Of a DNA stretch of 64,000 nucleotides, positions 8,917 to 18,066 are shown piece after piece. Within the stretch, counting starts at the first letter, position 1. Each line of letters starts with the position of its first letter. Source of the DNA: Clostridium felsineum DSM 794. GTDB taxonomy: Bacteria; Bacillota; Clostridia; Clostridiales; Clostridiaceae. The translations under genes were made by a program, and so were the position numbers. The DNA lies in assembly GCF_002006355.2 (NCBI RefSeq), contig NZ_CP096980.1, forward strand, positions 2,852,001 to 2,916,000. The letters run 5' to 3'. The notes below the pieces were generated by a model. It was not told the origin of the DNA and searched no databases. It saw only the letters and a list, made by a program, of their open reading frames with translations.

Positions 8917-9060
8917 TCAATCACCATTAAAAGCCTGTACTATATCAATAGAATGATATCCTACTTCAATTGCATCTAATACTGCTGGATCAGCTACCTG
9001 AAAAACTCCAAATCCTAACACTGGCATTTCTACTCCATTATTTAGTTTTGCAAATTCCAT
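8917..9060 (-). pseudogene. Aldo/keto reductase N-terminal fragment
   Basis: The ATG at 9058-9060 (GGAG upstream, as in the copy at 2828) begins MEFAKLNNGVEMPVLGFG, almost the same as the reductase at 1013-1858, but five residues (CEQAV) are missing after DPAV, the catalytic Tyr has become Phe (AQAFNGD), and the frame stops after 47 residues. It sits divergently beside LysR copy 2 exactly where a full reductase sits beside copy 1. Confidence 0.8.
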
Positions 9061-9096
9061 TTTATGATCTCCACGTTTCCTCTTCATTCTGAGATA

Positions 9097-9151
9097 ATCA
9101 TAAACATTTTTTATAAAAAAGTACAATACCAATTGTGAAATGTGCTATAAT
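9097..9151. promoter_or_regulatory. Duplicated divergent promoter region
   Basis: Minus-strand TTGTAC (9121-9126) and TATGAT (9097-9102), and plus-strand TATAAT (9146-9151), repeat the promoter set at 2865-2919 nearly base for base. The minus promoter now drives only a truncated reductase. Confidence 0.5.
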
Positions 9152-9194
9152 TAAAATGCATACTGAAACGATATAGTAATTAGGAGGTAAAACT

Positions 9195-10049
9195 ATGTTT
9201 GAAATATATCAATTAGAACAATTACTGGCATTTGCTAAACATGGGACACTATCAAAAGCTGCAGAAGAGTTACATTTGTCCCAACCAGCACTAAGTCGTT
9301 CTATGCAAAAGCTCGAAGATGAACTTCATGTTATTCTATTTGAACGCCAGAAGAATAAAATAGTATTAAATCAAAATGGTACCTTAGCGGTAGAATATGC
9401 TGAAAGAGTATTAAATCAAGCGATCGACATGGTAGAACGTATACGTTCATTTGACAGAAGTCAGCATACTATTTCTGTCGGTTCATGTGCTCCTGCACCT
9501 CTATGGTCTGTCACTCCTCTGTTATCGACTCTTTATCCAGAGATGACAATATCCTCAGATATGAAAAGTACAAAACTATTATTGCAAGGATTAAGAGATA
9601 ACATATACCAATTTATTATTTTACAGGAAATTATAGATGTTTCAGATATACATTATACAAAATATGGTGAAGAGCACTTATTTTTATCCCTTCCACCAGC
9701 TCACCCTTTATCTGGACACAAAGGCATTTATTTTAATGATATAAATGGCGAAAATTTTCTTCTCTTTTCCAAGATTGGATTTTGGAATGATTTATGTTTA
9801 AAGAAACTGCCTTCTTCTCATTTTTTAGTTCAAGATGAACGATTCTCCTTTGAAGAACTTGTTAAAAACTCTGCACTTCCATCTTTTACATCTGATTTAG
9901 CCATCAAGCACTATGGTAACGTTACAAATCGTGTAATTATTCCAATCCTTGATTCAGAAGCTACAGTATCTTATTATTTTATGTGTCTGTCCAGCATGAA
10001 GAACAAAATGGAAATTGTTCTTCGTGAGATTCAAAGACACATGCTCTGA
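9195..10049 (+). CDS. LysR-family transcriptional regulator, copy 2
   Basis: 284 residues, same length as and nearly identical to the regulator at 2963-3817, with the same HTH (residues 3-60). Differences cluster in the effector domain (for example NIYQFIILQEIIDVSD in place of GIYQFIILHEAIDDSD), so the two may sense different ligands while binding the same operator. AGGAGG precedes the ATG. Its former divergent target at 8917 is broken, so it may now act on copy 1's promoter. Confidence 0.93.
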   Translation: MFEIYQLEQLLAFAKHGTLSKAAEELHLSQPALSRSMQKLEDELHVILFERQKNKIVLNQNGTLAVEYAERVLNQAIDMVERIRSFDRSQHTISVGSCAPAPLWSVTPLLSTLYPEMTISSDMKSTKLLLQGLRDNIYQFIILQEIIDVSDIHYTKYGEEHLFLSLPPAHPLSGHKGIYFNDINGENFLLFSKIGFWNDLCLKKLPSSHFLVQDERFSFEELVKNSALPSFTSDLAIKHYGNVTNRVIIPILDSEATVSYYFMCLSSMKNKMEIVLREIQRHML

Positions 10050-10055
10050 TTGTAG

Positions 10056-10298
10056 GCTTCCAAGAATAATGCACTATACTCTAGACAAAATTTCTACAGG
10101 AAATGTAGAGCGTTTATCAAGCAGTATGCAGAAAGTGAAAGACCAAAATATCCTCAAAAGCCACTAATAGTATATCTGCATATGTTTAGGAGGAAAGGGA
10201 CAACTAATCTTTACCAATACGGCGTTAAACTTTAGCTTGTGTCAAGAATCCTTGGACATTCATCTACCGAAAAAACTAAAGTTAATAGTGTACCTGCT
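10056..10298 (+). pseudogene. Tyrosine recombinase (integrase) C-terminal relic
   Basis: An open stretch in the same frame as LysR copy 2 reads QNFYRKCRAFIKQYAE, then LHMFRRKGTTNLYQYGVKL, a TAG, then LVSRILGHSSTEKTKVNSVP. This is the catalytic end of a XerD-type recombinase: the box II H-x-x-R region, the LGHSS box and the strand carrying the nucleophile. The nucleophilic Tyr of the usual TTK.Y..P is Asn here, and an in-frame stop precedes LVSRILGH, so it is dead. No N-terminal part was found. It sits exactly where the conjugative element begins. Confidence 0.75.
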
Positions 10299-10305
10299 AG
10301 TTTTT

Positions 10306-11211
10306 TTATTTAACAATCATCCAATTTATATCTTTTTCTAAAATCAAATCAAACTGTGAAATTTGTGTTGCTTTTGTTTGCTGATCTAAATATTTGACTG
10401 ATACAGATACTTCAATTTGATTTTTTTTCTTCGTATATATAGGATTAAGTAATTCTGCAAAAATATAATCTTTATTAATAGGCTTCAATGCACTATCTTT
10501 TACATAATAGGATAATTCCTTTTCAGTCGCCGTTGGATAGAGTTTAAAAAATGTCTTTAGAAATTCGTTGATTTCTCCAGTAGTTGTAGCGTCCACCGCC
10601 CCATTATCTTCCTTTGCCTTTGGCTGATAGCTCGATTTTGAAGGTATGCTGCAAATTGTTGGATTCTTTATTATAACCATATTTCCAGAACCATCTACAT
10701 ATACTGTAACTTCATAGGCAGAATTTACATTTTCTTTATTTTGACCATCTACAATAAGCTGGTCTACTGTAAAAATCACTTGAAATTGCTTTTCTCCATC
10801 TTGTTTTACAGACCAAATCTCCACATTTTGAACGGCGGAGCTAGTAGGTATATCTCTACGTATGGTATCAACATTTAAAGTTTGCAATTCTTCTGTAAGA
10901 TATTTTTTAATATCCTCATTTCTGCTATCAATTGAAGCTTGCGACGGCTGCCATGTATAATAATCTTGTGCAAAATTCTTAACGAAATTTTCTATCTTAT
11001 GTGTATCAACTATCTCTTTATCAATAACTTTAGTTTCATGAACTGTTTTAATGTTTATTGCTGTAAAATTCTTATAGACTGCAAAACAAAAACTTGCTAT
11101 AAGAAGCATCCACAAGGCAATTACTGCTTTTTTATGTGTATTTACTTTATATACTTTTAATTTTTTAGTTTTTGGCTTTGTTTCTTTATTTTCTCTTTTT
11201 ATAAAATTCAT
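10306..11211 (-). CDS. TcpC-like conjugal transfer protein (Tn916 Orf13 type)
   Basis: About 301 residues; the ATG at 11209-11211 is chosen because AGGTG lies seven bases before it. One N-terminal membrane helix (about 30-50, AVIALWMLLIASFCFAVY) is followed by two extracytoplasmic NTF2-like halves, the TcpC layout. In Tn916-family and pCW3 elements TcpC is a bitopic component of the Gram-positive type IV secretion channel. It is the last conjugation gene before the element's left end; where Tn916 carries tet(M), xis and int, only an integrase relic follows. Confidence 0.88.
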   Translation of the reverse strand: MNFIKRENKETKPKTKKLKVYKVNTHKKAVIALWMLLIASFCFAVYKNFTAINIKTVHETKVIDKEIVDTHKIENFVKNFAQDYYTWQPSQASIDSRNEDIKKYLTEELQTLNVDTIRRDIPTSSAVQNVEIWSVKQDGEKQFQVIFTVDQLIVDGQNKENVNSAYEVTVYVDGSGNMVIIKNPTICSIPSKSSYQPKAKEDNGAVDATTTGEINEFLKTFFKLYPTATEKELSYYVKDSALKPINKDYIFAELLNPIYTKKKNQIEVSVSVKYLDQQTKATQISQFDLILEKDINWMIVK

Positions 11212-11228
11212 ATATTTCACCTTTCCTT

Positions 11229-12227
11229 CTATTTTTTAATTCTTCCTGCACAAACTAAATGTTCCTGCCAATAAGAGCTTGTTAAATCTGCATATCCTAT
11301 AGGGTCACCAGCCTGATACATATGATTATTTCCTTGATATATTCCTACGTGAGTAATATAAGTTCCAGCATCATATGTGGAATGAAAAAACACCAGATCT
11401 CCAGCCTGTGCTTCTGATAGTGGAATATGCTGTGTAGCGTCATACTGCTCTTGTGCTGTTCTAGGTAAATTGACACCAGCTTTTCCATAACACCACTGAA
11501 CAAGCCCACTGCAATCAAATGAAGTTGTTGGAGTATATCCACCATATACATACTTCCATCCCTTATATTTCAAAGCTTCATTCATGACAGCTTGTACAGT
11601 TGCATTATCAAATTTTTCCGATGTTATATACTGTGACACAAGCAAAACATAAAACATATTTCCATAGCTGTACTTCCATCCTCCATTTTCTTTAGCAGCT
11701 ATTGGATTATCATATTTTTCTTTATTTCCTCCAGACTTCTCATTTGAAAAATTCTCTGCAAGTTCAAAAGTATATTTCTTTCCTCGACTTGCCACATAAT
11801 CAATAAAACCGTCTCCATAGTTATAAGATTGGATAACCGTATTAATATCACAATCCTTACTTTTAGCGGTTTTAAGCAGAGAAGCAAAGTACTTGCATCC
11901 CTGCTTTATAGATTCTTCTGCATTTAATGTATTTGCTGGAAGTCCCTCCGATTCACTTGATTGCATAACATCTTGAAGTATACCGCCAGATTCCACCTGC
12001 ATAATTGCAAGCAAGTAATTTACATATTCTGAAATTCCATATTCTTTAGCGTATTTTTCAACTATAGGTTTATATGCCAATACTTCCGCAGATACGCTTA
12101 CTCCACCATCTTCAATATTTGAACCTCCGTTATCTTCATCTGAAAAAATTATAGCTACAAAGAAAAGTAGAACAAAGAACGCTGCAAATATACCAGATAT
12201 CAGAATAATGAAATGTTTTTTCTTCAT
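11229..12227 (-). CDS. CwlT-like bifunctional cell-wall hydrolase (Tn916 Orf14 type)
   Basis: 332 residues: N-terminal membrane helix (6-28), a lysozyme-like domain (about 50-150, likely catalytic Glu79 in MQVESGG) and an NlpC/P60 endopeptidase domain (about 212-332, Cys239 in FDCSGL and His293 in THVGIY). The protein should cut glycan strands and stem peptides so the mating channel can cross the wall. Its ATG overlaps the stop of the upstream gene by four bases (translational coupling). Confidence 0.92.
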   Translation of the reverse strand: MKKKHFIILISGIFAAFFVLLFFVAIIFSDEDNGGSNIEDGGVSVSAEVLAYKPIVEKYAKEYGISEYVNYLLAIMQVESGGILQDVMQSSESEGLPANTLNAEESIKQGCKYFASLLKTAKSKDCDINTVIQSYNYGDGFIDYVASRGKKYTFELAENFSNEKSGGNKEKYDNPIAAKENGGWKYSYGNMFYVLLVSQYITSEKFDNATVQAVMNEALKYKGWKYVYGGYTPTTSFDCSGLVQWCYGKAGVNLPRTAQEQYDATQHIPLSEAQAGDLVFFHSTYDAGTYITHVGIYQGNNHMYQAGDPIGYADLTSSYWQEHLVCAGRIKK

Positions 12228-14560
12228 TTCTTCTCCCCTCTCTTCTTTAAAGATTGGTGGTTGCTAATAATTTTAAATTTCTTCTGTATACCTGCTCCAC
12301 GGTTAACATTAATTCCATTTACTTTTATAGATTTTCTTTGAAATCCTTTCTCTGTTGAAACAGAATATCTAATTTTAGAAGGCTGTTTTTCTATATTTGA
12401 AGTCCGATTGCTTTGCCTATCAGATGGAGGCTTACGTTCTGTTCTTGTTGAAGCTCCATCTTTTCTAACAATTTTACGTTCTTTATTCAATAATGGATTA
12501 TCTAAGTTACCATCCTTTAATTTTTCTATAGGTTTTTTAATAACTCTTTCATTTGGCGTATTGGCATTTAGTTTATTCTTGCTACCATTTTTTATATCAG
12601 GCTGTATAGTTTCCGTTCCACCCCTTTTAACAGGATTAAATGTTTTTCCTTGTGTTCCAGTTGTAGCAGGTCTTTCATGAGTTGAATTAATTATTTTACT
12701 AGGCTCTAATGGATTTTCAGTTTTGCTTTTACGTGCCTGTTCCATTTTTGAGCGGCGTTCTGCAATCGTCATTCTTCGCTTATTTTCTTTATCTTTTCTT
12801 CCTTGCTGTCTTGCTTTTCTTGTATCCGTAATACTTGCTTTAAAGTCAGAAATTCCGTCTTCAATCTGTGATTTTTCATGATACAAAGCATACTTAGCAT
12901 TAACCGGCAAATCCTTTGCCTGCTCTTTAATATGTTCTGCTTTATCTTTGATGTGGTCTTTAGTATCCAATACTTTACCTGCTGCTTGTCCAACTCTTCT
13001 TCCAAATGATTCTCTATTATTAGGATTTTCCTGTTGTTTTCCGTCTGGTCTTGTATGATCTGCTTGTATAGCTCTTGAAGTAGAAGTTTCAAAATTGTTA
13101 TTTGATTTTTTACCTGCATTAGATTTTTTTCCATTAGCTGCAATTGAACGTCCAAGCTTATGTTGAAGACGGTGCATATGTGCCATCATAAGCATACGTG
13201 GTCTTCTTAAAATCTGTCTTCCCATGCTTTGAGATTCACCGCTTTGTAGTGAAAACATGCTCATTAAATCACCAAGTTTAAAATAAATACCTGCAAAAGT
13301 CACTATCTGTAAAAAAGCTATTAAAAAAAATGGATAACCAGTAGATAAATTATAAAGCATAGTAGAAATACTAAAAGCAGTTGTAACTATTAATGTAATT
13401 CCTGCTCTTGACATAATAGTATTAAATAGCTTCATAATGGCACGCTTTGTCATACTTTCAAAGGTTGGTATCATACTTAGCAGAAAACTTACTGGTAAAA
13501 ACATCGCATAAATTATAAAAAGAACCTGTGAAAAAATCATAATGCCAGTAAGCAGAAATACAAAGGCTGAAATTCCAATATTGAAGACAAAAAGAAAAAA
13601 CACCATTCCTAAACGATTAATAGTTTTTGTGATGGTGAGATTGGTATTTTTATTATCTTCTATTTCAGACTTTACTATATCTTCTCTGTCTTTTCCGTTA
13701 TTATCATCTGGACTTGTAGATATTAATTTTTCAACCCTGTTTTCTCCAATAGTTTTTATATCAGAGTTATCATATTGCAGTAGTAACCAAGGCTGCTTTA
13801 CCTGGATAGCAAACAAACTATCACGAATAAGATCCACACTATCTTTACCCTTACTTTTAGAGTTTGGCATTACAATTTTTGTACCAATTGATAAACTGGC
13901 ATTACTGATGTCAGCAGAAAATCCATTAATTTTTTCTATATAGTCTGGTGCATAGGCAATAAATGCAGCTGATAGTACAAATACAACAATGAAATTCACC
14001 ACTGCATGAATAGCTTTCGTAGTTTCCCTTTTGATAAGTCCTGTATAACCAACATAAATTCCAAGTATCAAAATGAAAATCAGCAGAAATCCTCCATAGA
14101 AACCATTTGAAGAAAAACCACTTGTACTAATACCTGCTATTGTCTGCATATTCTTTCCAATTGAATCTGCTGTTGCTGATATAAAATCAAGAGAATATGC
14201 TTCCTGCACTAAGTACCCTGTAGCATTAGATAGAAAAAGGCTGATAGTCCATATAAAATTTGTAATAGCATACAGACCATACATAACCTGTTTTCCAATT
14301 CCATCAACCCAATTCCACGGTAGCCAGCTCCAGCTATTATCCACATAAAAATCAAGTTGGTAATTATCTAGTGGATACTTGCTGTATTCATTACTAGCCT
14401 TCACTGTATCATCAACAAGCCCTGCTGCTCGTGCTACTGTTCCCACTATTGCCAATATAAAAATAGCAATTACTAATACTATAAGTACAGTAATCACTAT
14501 TTTTCTTACACGCTGCCAATTAATTTTTCCTTTTTGTTTCTCTAGCTTTACTTGCTTCAT
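12224..14560 (-). CDS. TcpH/VirB6-like conjugation membrane protein (Tn916 Orf15 type)
   Basis: 778 residues. The first 470 or so contain about seven or eight membrane segments (first near 20-45, later ones around 160, 185, 330, 350, 400 and 420); the rest is a very basic, polar, probably disordered tail rich in Lys, Arg, Asn and Gln. This matches the large polytopic channel proteins of Tn916-type systems. Start and stop overlap neighbours by four bases each, so it is co-translated with TcpF and CwlT. Confidence 0.88.
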   Translation of the reverse strand: MKQVKLEKQKGKINWQRVRKIVITVLIVLVIAIFILAIVGTVARAAGLVDDTVKASNEYSKYPLDNYQLDFYVDNSWSWLPWNWVDGIGKQVMYGLYAITNFIWTISLFLSNATGYLVQEAYSLDFISATADSIGKNMQTIAGISTSGFSSNGFYGGFLLIFILILGIYVGYTGLIKRETTKAIHAVVNFIVVFVLSAAFIAYAPDYIEKINGFSADISNASLSIGTKIVMPNSKSKGKDSVDLIRDSLFAIQVKQPWLLLQYDNSDIKTIGENRVEKLISTSPDDNNGKDREDIVKSEIEDNKNTNLTITKTINRLGMVFFLFVFNIGISAFVFLLTGIMIFSQVLFIIYAMFLPVSFLLSMIPTFESMTKRAIMKLFNTIMSRAGITLIVTTAFSISTMLYNLSTGYPFFLIAFLQIVTFAGIYFKLGDLMSMFSLQSGESQSMGRQILRRPRMLMMAHMHRLQHKLGRSIAANGKKSNAGKKSNNNFETSTSRAIQADHTRPDGKQQENPNNRESFGRRVGQAAGKVLDTKDHIKDKAEHIKEQAKDLPVNAKYALYHEKSQIEDGISDFKASITDTRKARQQGRKDKENKRRMTIAERRSKMEQARKSKTENPLEPSKIINSTHERPATTGTQGKTFNPVKRGGTETIQPDIKNGSKNKLNANTPNERVIKKPIEKLKDGNLDNPLLNKERKIVRKDGASTRTERKPPSDRQSNRTSNIEKQPSKIRYSVSTEKGFQRKSIKVNGINVNRGAGIQKKFKIISNHQSLKKRGEKK

Positions 14561-16131
14561 TGCTCTACCTCTTTTCTCACAGGTGGACGAGTATCAAAAG
14601 CGTGCAGTAATTCTTCAAAAATAGGATGGAATTGTATTACACCAACTCTACCGTATAAATCGCTGATAAGGCAATGTCCATTCTCCAAATCACGTAAGCG
14701 TTTCTGGTTATTTTCATCCTCCTTATCAACTCCGAAAAATTCTAAAGTTTTCTTTATCTCATTAATATCTGTGGAGCGAAAAGCAAATTTTAATCCCAAA
14801 TTATTTTTAAGCTTTTCATCTAGCAGGTCATCTGTGTTCTGAGTTACGAAATATACCCCTGCATTCATAGCTCTACCAGCACGCACTAATTTCATAGAAA
14901 GTGTTTTCCCCTGTGCTACTTGCAGAAAACTCCACGCTTCATCAAGATCTACGATTTTAAAAATACTGCGGTCAGAATGTATAAAGTCAAGGGCAAAGGT
15001 ACTAATAACAATTAGCATAGCCACTGAAAGAAGTTCCATTGTAGTATATTCCTCAAAAGATGTTTCCTTATCTGGAAGCACCAAATCAGCAACTTGTATG
15101 ATATTTAGCTGTTTTTCTAAACTTATAGATTGAGAAATAGAACCATCTGAAAATAATAAGTGTGCAAAATCATAATCTATGAAAGATTCAATATGCTCTG
15201 CAATACTATTACTTATAGCAGTATTTTCAGCTCTCAATTCATCTATAACTAATAGAAGTCCTCTTTTTCTACTCTTTGTCACAGCTCTAATTGCTTTTCT
15301 TAATACTGGAAACTTCTCACCATCACGAGAAGAAATACCTGTGAGGAAAGTTAATATATCAATTGCTAAACTTTCAGAATCCTTTGGCCTTTTCATAATC
15401 ACATAAGGATCAAGCAGTCCTTTGTTACTCTCTTCACTTGTAAGATTTACAATATTGATTTCCTCCGCAATTTCTGGAAGTGTCTCTTTCCAGTTTCCAC
15501 GCTCCGACTTAGGGTCTACAATAACTGCCTGTGCCCCAAATAGTACAGAGTAATAAACAATCATATTATTTGAAAATGATTTTCCACCACCTAAAGAGCC
15601 AACAAAAGCAGCAGCCAAGGCATTAGTAACTGAGCCTTTAACCCCTTGACTTGCAAGAGCAGGTTTTAAATATACATTTCTTCCTGTGTCAAGATTATAC
15701 CCTATATAAATTCCTTCTGTTTCTCCGAGCATTTGAGTTGCTCCAAAGCCTAAACCAGCTAAAAAATCAGAAGTAACATATTGTATATAGTCATTCATAT
15801 ATCTTTTACTTGCAGGAATAAATTCATTGTGTAAGCCCATCATATCACCAAAAGGTCTAACAAGTTTAACATTCAAATCGTCGTAAAAGTCTTTTACTTC
15901 ATTGCATCTACGCTTCAATTCGTCTAAATCTGGCGCAGATACTCTTATTACATAACTAAGTTTATACATTGATTCCTTGCTCTGATCTAAATTTGTTTCA
16001 AGTTCATTTACGCTGTCCAAAGCTTCCATGACATTTGAACTTGTTTCCGTATCACTTTCAAAAGCATGATTATCAAGGTCTTTTAATTCCTTTTTCTTAT
16101 TACGAACAGTAGATAAAGCTTTCTTATTTGC
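14557..16131 (-). CDS. TcpF/VirB4-like conjugation ATPase, downstream exon
   Basis: The 3' exon of the VirB4-like ATPase gene (Tn916 Orf16 type). It resumes at the Ala codon 16129-16131 with NKKALSTVRNKKKELKDL and runs about 520 residues. Walker A is VGSLGGGKSFSNN and Walker B is FKIVDLDEAWSF, as in VirB4/TraU ATPases that power the secretion channel. An internal ATG at 16027-16029 lets a shorter protein be read, but the family continues upstream into the exon at 18814-19728; a group II intron lies between. Spliced length would be about 828 residues, normal for the family. Confidence 0.88.
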   Translation of the reverse strand, partial: ANKKALSTVRNKKKELKDLDNHAFESDTETSSNVMEALDSVNELETNLDQSKESMYKLSYVIRVSAPDLDELKRRCNEVKDFYDDLNVKLVRPFGDMMGLHNEFIPASKRYMNDYIQYVTSDFLAGLGFGATQMLGETEGIYIGYNLDTGRNVYLKPALASQGVKGSVTNALAAAFVGSLGGGKSFSNNMIVYYSVLFGAQAVIVDPKSERGNWKETLPEIAEEINIVNLTSEESNKGLLDPYVIMKRPKDSESLAIDILTFLTGISSRDGEKFPVLRKAIRAVTKSRKRGLLLVIDELRAENTAISNSIAEHIESFIDYDFAHLLFSDGSISQSISLEKQLNIIQVADLVLPDKETSFEEYTTMELLSVAMLIVISTFALDFIHSDRSIFKIVDLDEAWSFLQVAQGKTLSMKLVRAGRAMNAGVYFVTQNTDDLLDEKLKNNLGLKFAFRSTDINEIKKTLEFFGVDKEDENNQKRLRDLENGHCLISDLYGRVGVIQFHPIFEELLHAFDTRPPVRKEVEQ

Positions 16132-16139
16132 TACTATTT

Positions 16140-16226
16140 ATAGCGATAGGTAACTCTTTGATGTTATCGCTAAGTTTTCCCCCGCTTCACACCGTGCATG
16201 AGAGTTTCCCCTCACACGGCGTTCCA
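16140..16226 (-). ncRNA. Group II intron domains V and VI
   Basis: On the minus strand, GAACGCCGTGTGAGGGGAAA followed by CTCTCATGCACGGTGTGAAG forms the short conserved domain V hairpin that holds the catalytic metal site. Next comes domain VI, TTAGCGATAACATC...CCTATCGCTAT, with an unpaired A in the 3' strand as candidate branch point. Seeing both supports a splicing-capable intron, though only an RNA test would prove it. Confidence 0.7.
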
Positions 16227-16233
16227 ACAAAAT

Positions 16234-18066
16234 TTACATTATATTCACTATTTCTAAATTTTCTGCTAATAGTCTTAAAGAATTAACTTTTTTCATAGCC
16301 ACTTCATCAGGTTTCAATAATTTACAGTATTTTTGTATTGTTTCGACCGTAGTTGCATGAATCAACTTATGCACGTCTGAATGAACCCATATAAGGTTTT
16401 TATATTCATCTGTACCACCTAAAGATTTAGGCTTTTTATGATGACATTCCATTTCCCCAATGACAAGAGAACAACCTGTTACAGCACATTTACCTTGTTG
16501 TCCTGCAATTAGAGAAATACGATTGTCATTGTATTCCGTTGATTTTTCATATTCTTTACTTGTCAATAAATACTGAATTAGATAAGCGATACTAACTCTG
16601 TCGTGTATAAGGCTACGTCCAATCACTGTATAATTATTGATTTCCTGAGTAAAACCTTTGGGTTTGCAGAATTTACAGCCATAAATAGGGAATATTGCTA
16701 TTCCTACGACAGCTTTTACCTTGCCATTGTATTTTCCATAAAGTTTTACATACGTTTTTGATTTCATGGCTTCAATATTGCTTTTCTTTAAGTGTATTTT
16801 AAGTCTATTCTCAAAGCTCTGGCTAACAGCAAAGTTTATTTCTCTAAAATTATCCGCTACTTGAGTTGATATTTTGTAATAATTATGAATTCCCAAAATC
16901 ATGGAGTTAAGTTTATTTACTTCATGAGATGTTGGACTTTTCTGTATCTCTTTTATTTGTTGCTTTAAATTCTTCTTTATTGCTGTTTTTGCCTTTTCTG
17001 AAATACTACTTTTACATATATATTTTTTCCGTTTTGGTTTCATAAATAGTCTAAAACCCAGAAATTCAGTTTTGCCTTTTCTTACGTTCGTTATCTTTGA
17101 CTTTTCGGGGCTTATTTCAAGCCCTAGTCTTTCTGATAACCATTGTCTTACAGCAACAAAGACCTTTTGTGCTGTTTCATAATCTCGGCAGAAAATTTTA
17201 AAATCATCTGCATAACGGGCAAGGAACATTTCTTTTAGTTTGCTTCCTCTCAAGGCTCTATATTTGTTCCTAAATGTATATTGACATTTTGTTGTTTGCA
17301 TAGTTTCCCATTGGTTACTTATCCACCAATCCAGTTCGTTTAATACGATATTAGATAGAAGTGGACTGATAATTCCACCTTGCGGTACACCTTTTGTCGG
17401 TATTCCTTGTCCCTGTATTTCTGACTTTAGCAATTTTCCAATAACACACAACAATTTTTTGTCCTGTATTCCTAATGTCCACATTTGTTTTAGTAATTTT
17501 CCGTGATTAACATTATCGAAAAATCCTTTAATGTCAACGTCTACCACATAATGCAGTTGACTGTTCCACATTAAGAAGCTAGCCCTTGCGATTGCGTGTT
17601 GGGTTGACCTGTTAGGGCGGAAGCCATAACTGTGTTTGTGGAATTTCGCTTCACAAATAGGTTCTAATACTTGCTTCATACATTGCTGTATAATTCGGTC
17701 GTCCATACATGGAATACCTAGCGGTCGTGTTTTACCATTCGGTTTAGGGATTTCTACTCGCCTGACACTTTTAGGAATATAATTTTGCAGTTTGCCTTGA
17801 AAGTATTTAACAAACTGTTCTTCATTCCATTCCTTGTAATCTGCGATTGTTTTACCGTCTGTTCCTTTAGTTTGAGAACCATCATTGTTTTTGATGTTTC
17901 TGTATGCCAAAAGAATGTTGTTTTCATTCGAGATTATCATCATTAAATCTTTGAATTTCCTGTTATTACAAGATTTCGAATATAATTCATCAAATATATA
18001 TTGCATATTGTAGTATTCGTTATTTCTCAATAGTTGTTTTTTCTTTAAGGTTGTATCACCAGTCAA
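16234..18066 (-). CDS. ltrA: Group II intron reverse transcriptase/maturase with HNH endonuclease
   Basis: 610 residues. Reverse-transcriptase core about 60-340 with the catalytic YADD at 285-288 and the QGGIISPLL motif near 229-237; domain X (maturase) about 360-480; a C-terminal HNH nuclease about 527-570 with GKCAVTGC, ECHHKKPKSLGG and HSDVHKLIH. The start is TTG at 18064-18066 with AAGGAGG ten bases before. The protein aids splicing of its own intron RNA and target-primed insertion. No disrupting mutation is seen. Confidence 0.94.
   Translation of the reverse strand: MTGDTTLKKKQLLRNNEYYNMQYIFDELYSKSCNNRKFKDLMMIISNENNILLAYRNIKNNDGSQTKGTDGKTIADYKEWNEEQFVKYFQGKLQNYIPKSVRRVEIPKPNGKTRPLGIPCMDDRIIQQCMKQVLEPICEAKFHKHSYGFRPNRSTQHAIARASFLMWNSQLHYVVDVDIKGFFDNVNHGKLLKQMWTLGIQDKKLLCVIGKLLKSEIQGQGIPTKGVPQGGIISPLLSNIVLNELDWWISNQWETMQTTKCQYTFRNKYRALRGSKLKEMFLARYADDFKIFCRDYETAQKVFVAVRQWLSERLGLEISPEKSKITNVRKGKTEFLGFRLFMKPKRKKYICKSSISEKAKTAIKKNLKQQIKEIQKSPTSHEVNKLNSMILGIHNYYKISTQVADNFREINFAVSQSFENRLKIHLKKSNIEAMKSKTYVKLYGKYNGKVKAVVGIAIFPIYGCKFCKPKGFTQEINNYTVIGRSLIHDRVSIAYLIQYLLTSKEYEKSTEYNDNRISLIAGQQGKCAVTGCSLVIGEMECHHKKPKSLGGTDEYKNLIWVHSDVHKLIHATTVETIQKYCKLLKPDEVAMKKVNSLRLLAENLEIVNIM

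Noticed and set aside
12769..13155. Minus-strand frame overlapping the TcpH-like gene in another frame
   Set aside because: Lies wholly within the lysine-rich tail of the real gene and carries only low-complexity sequence.
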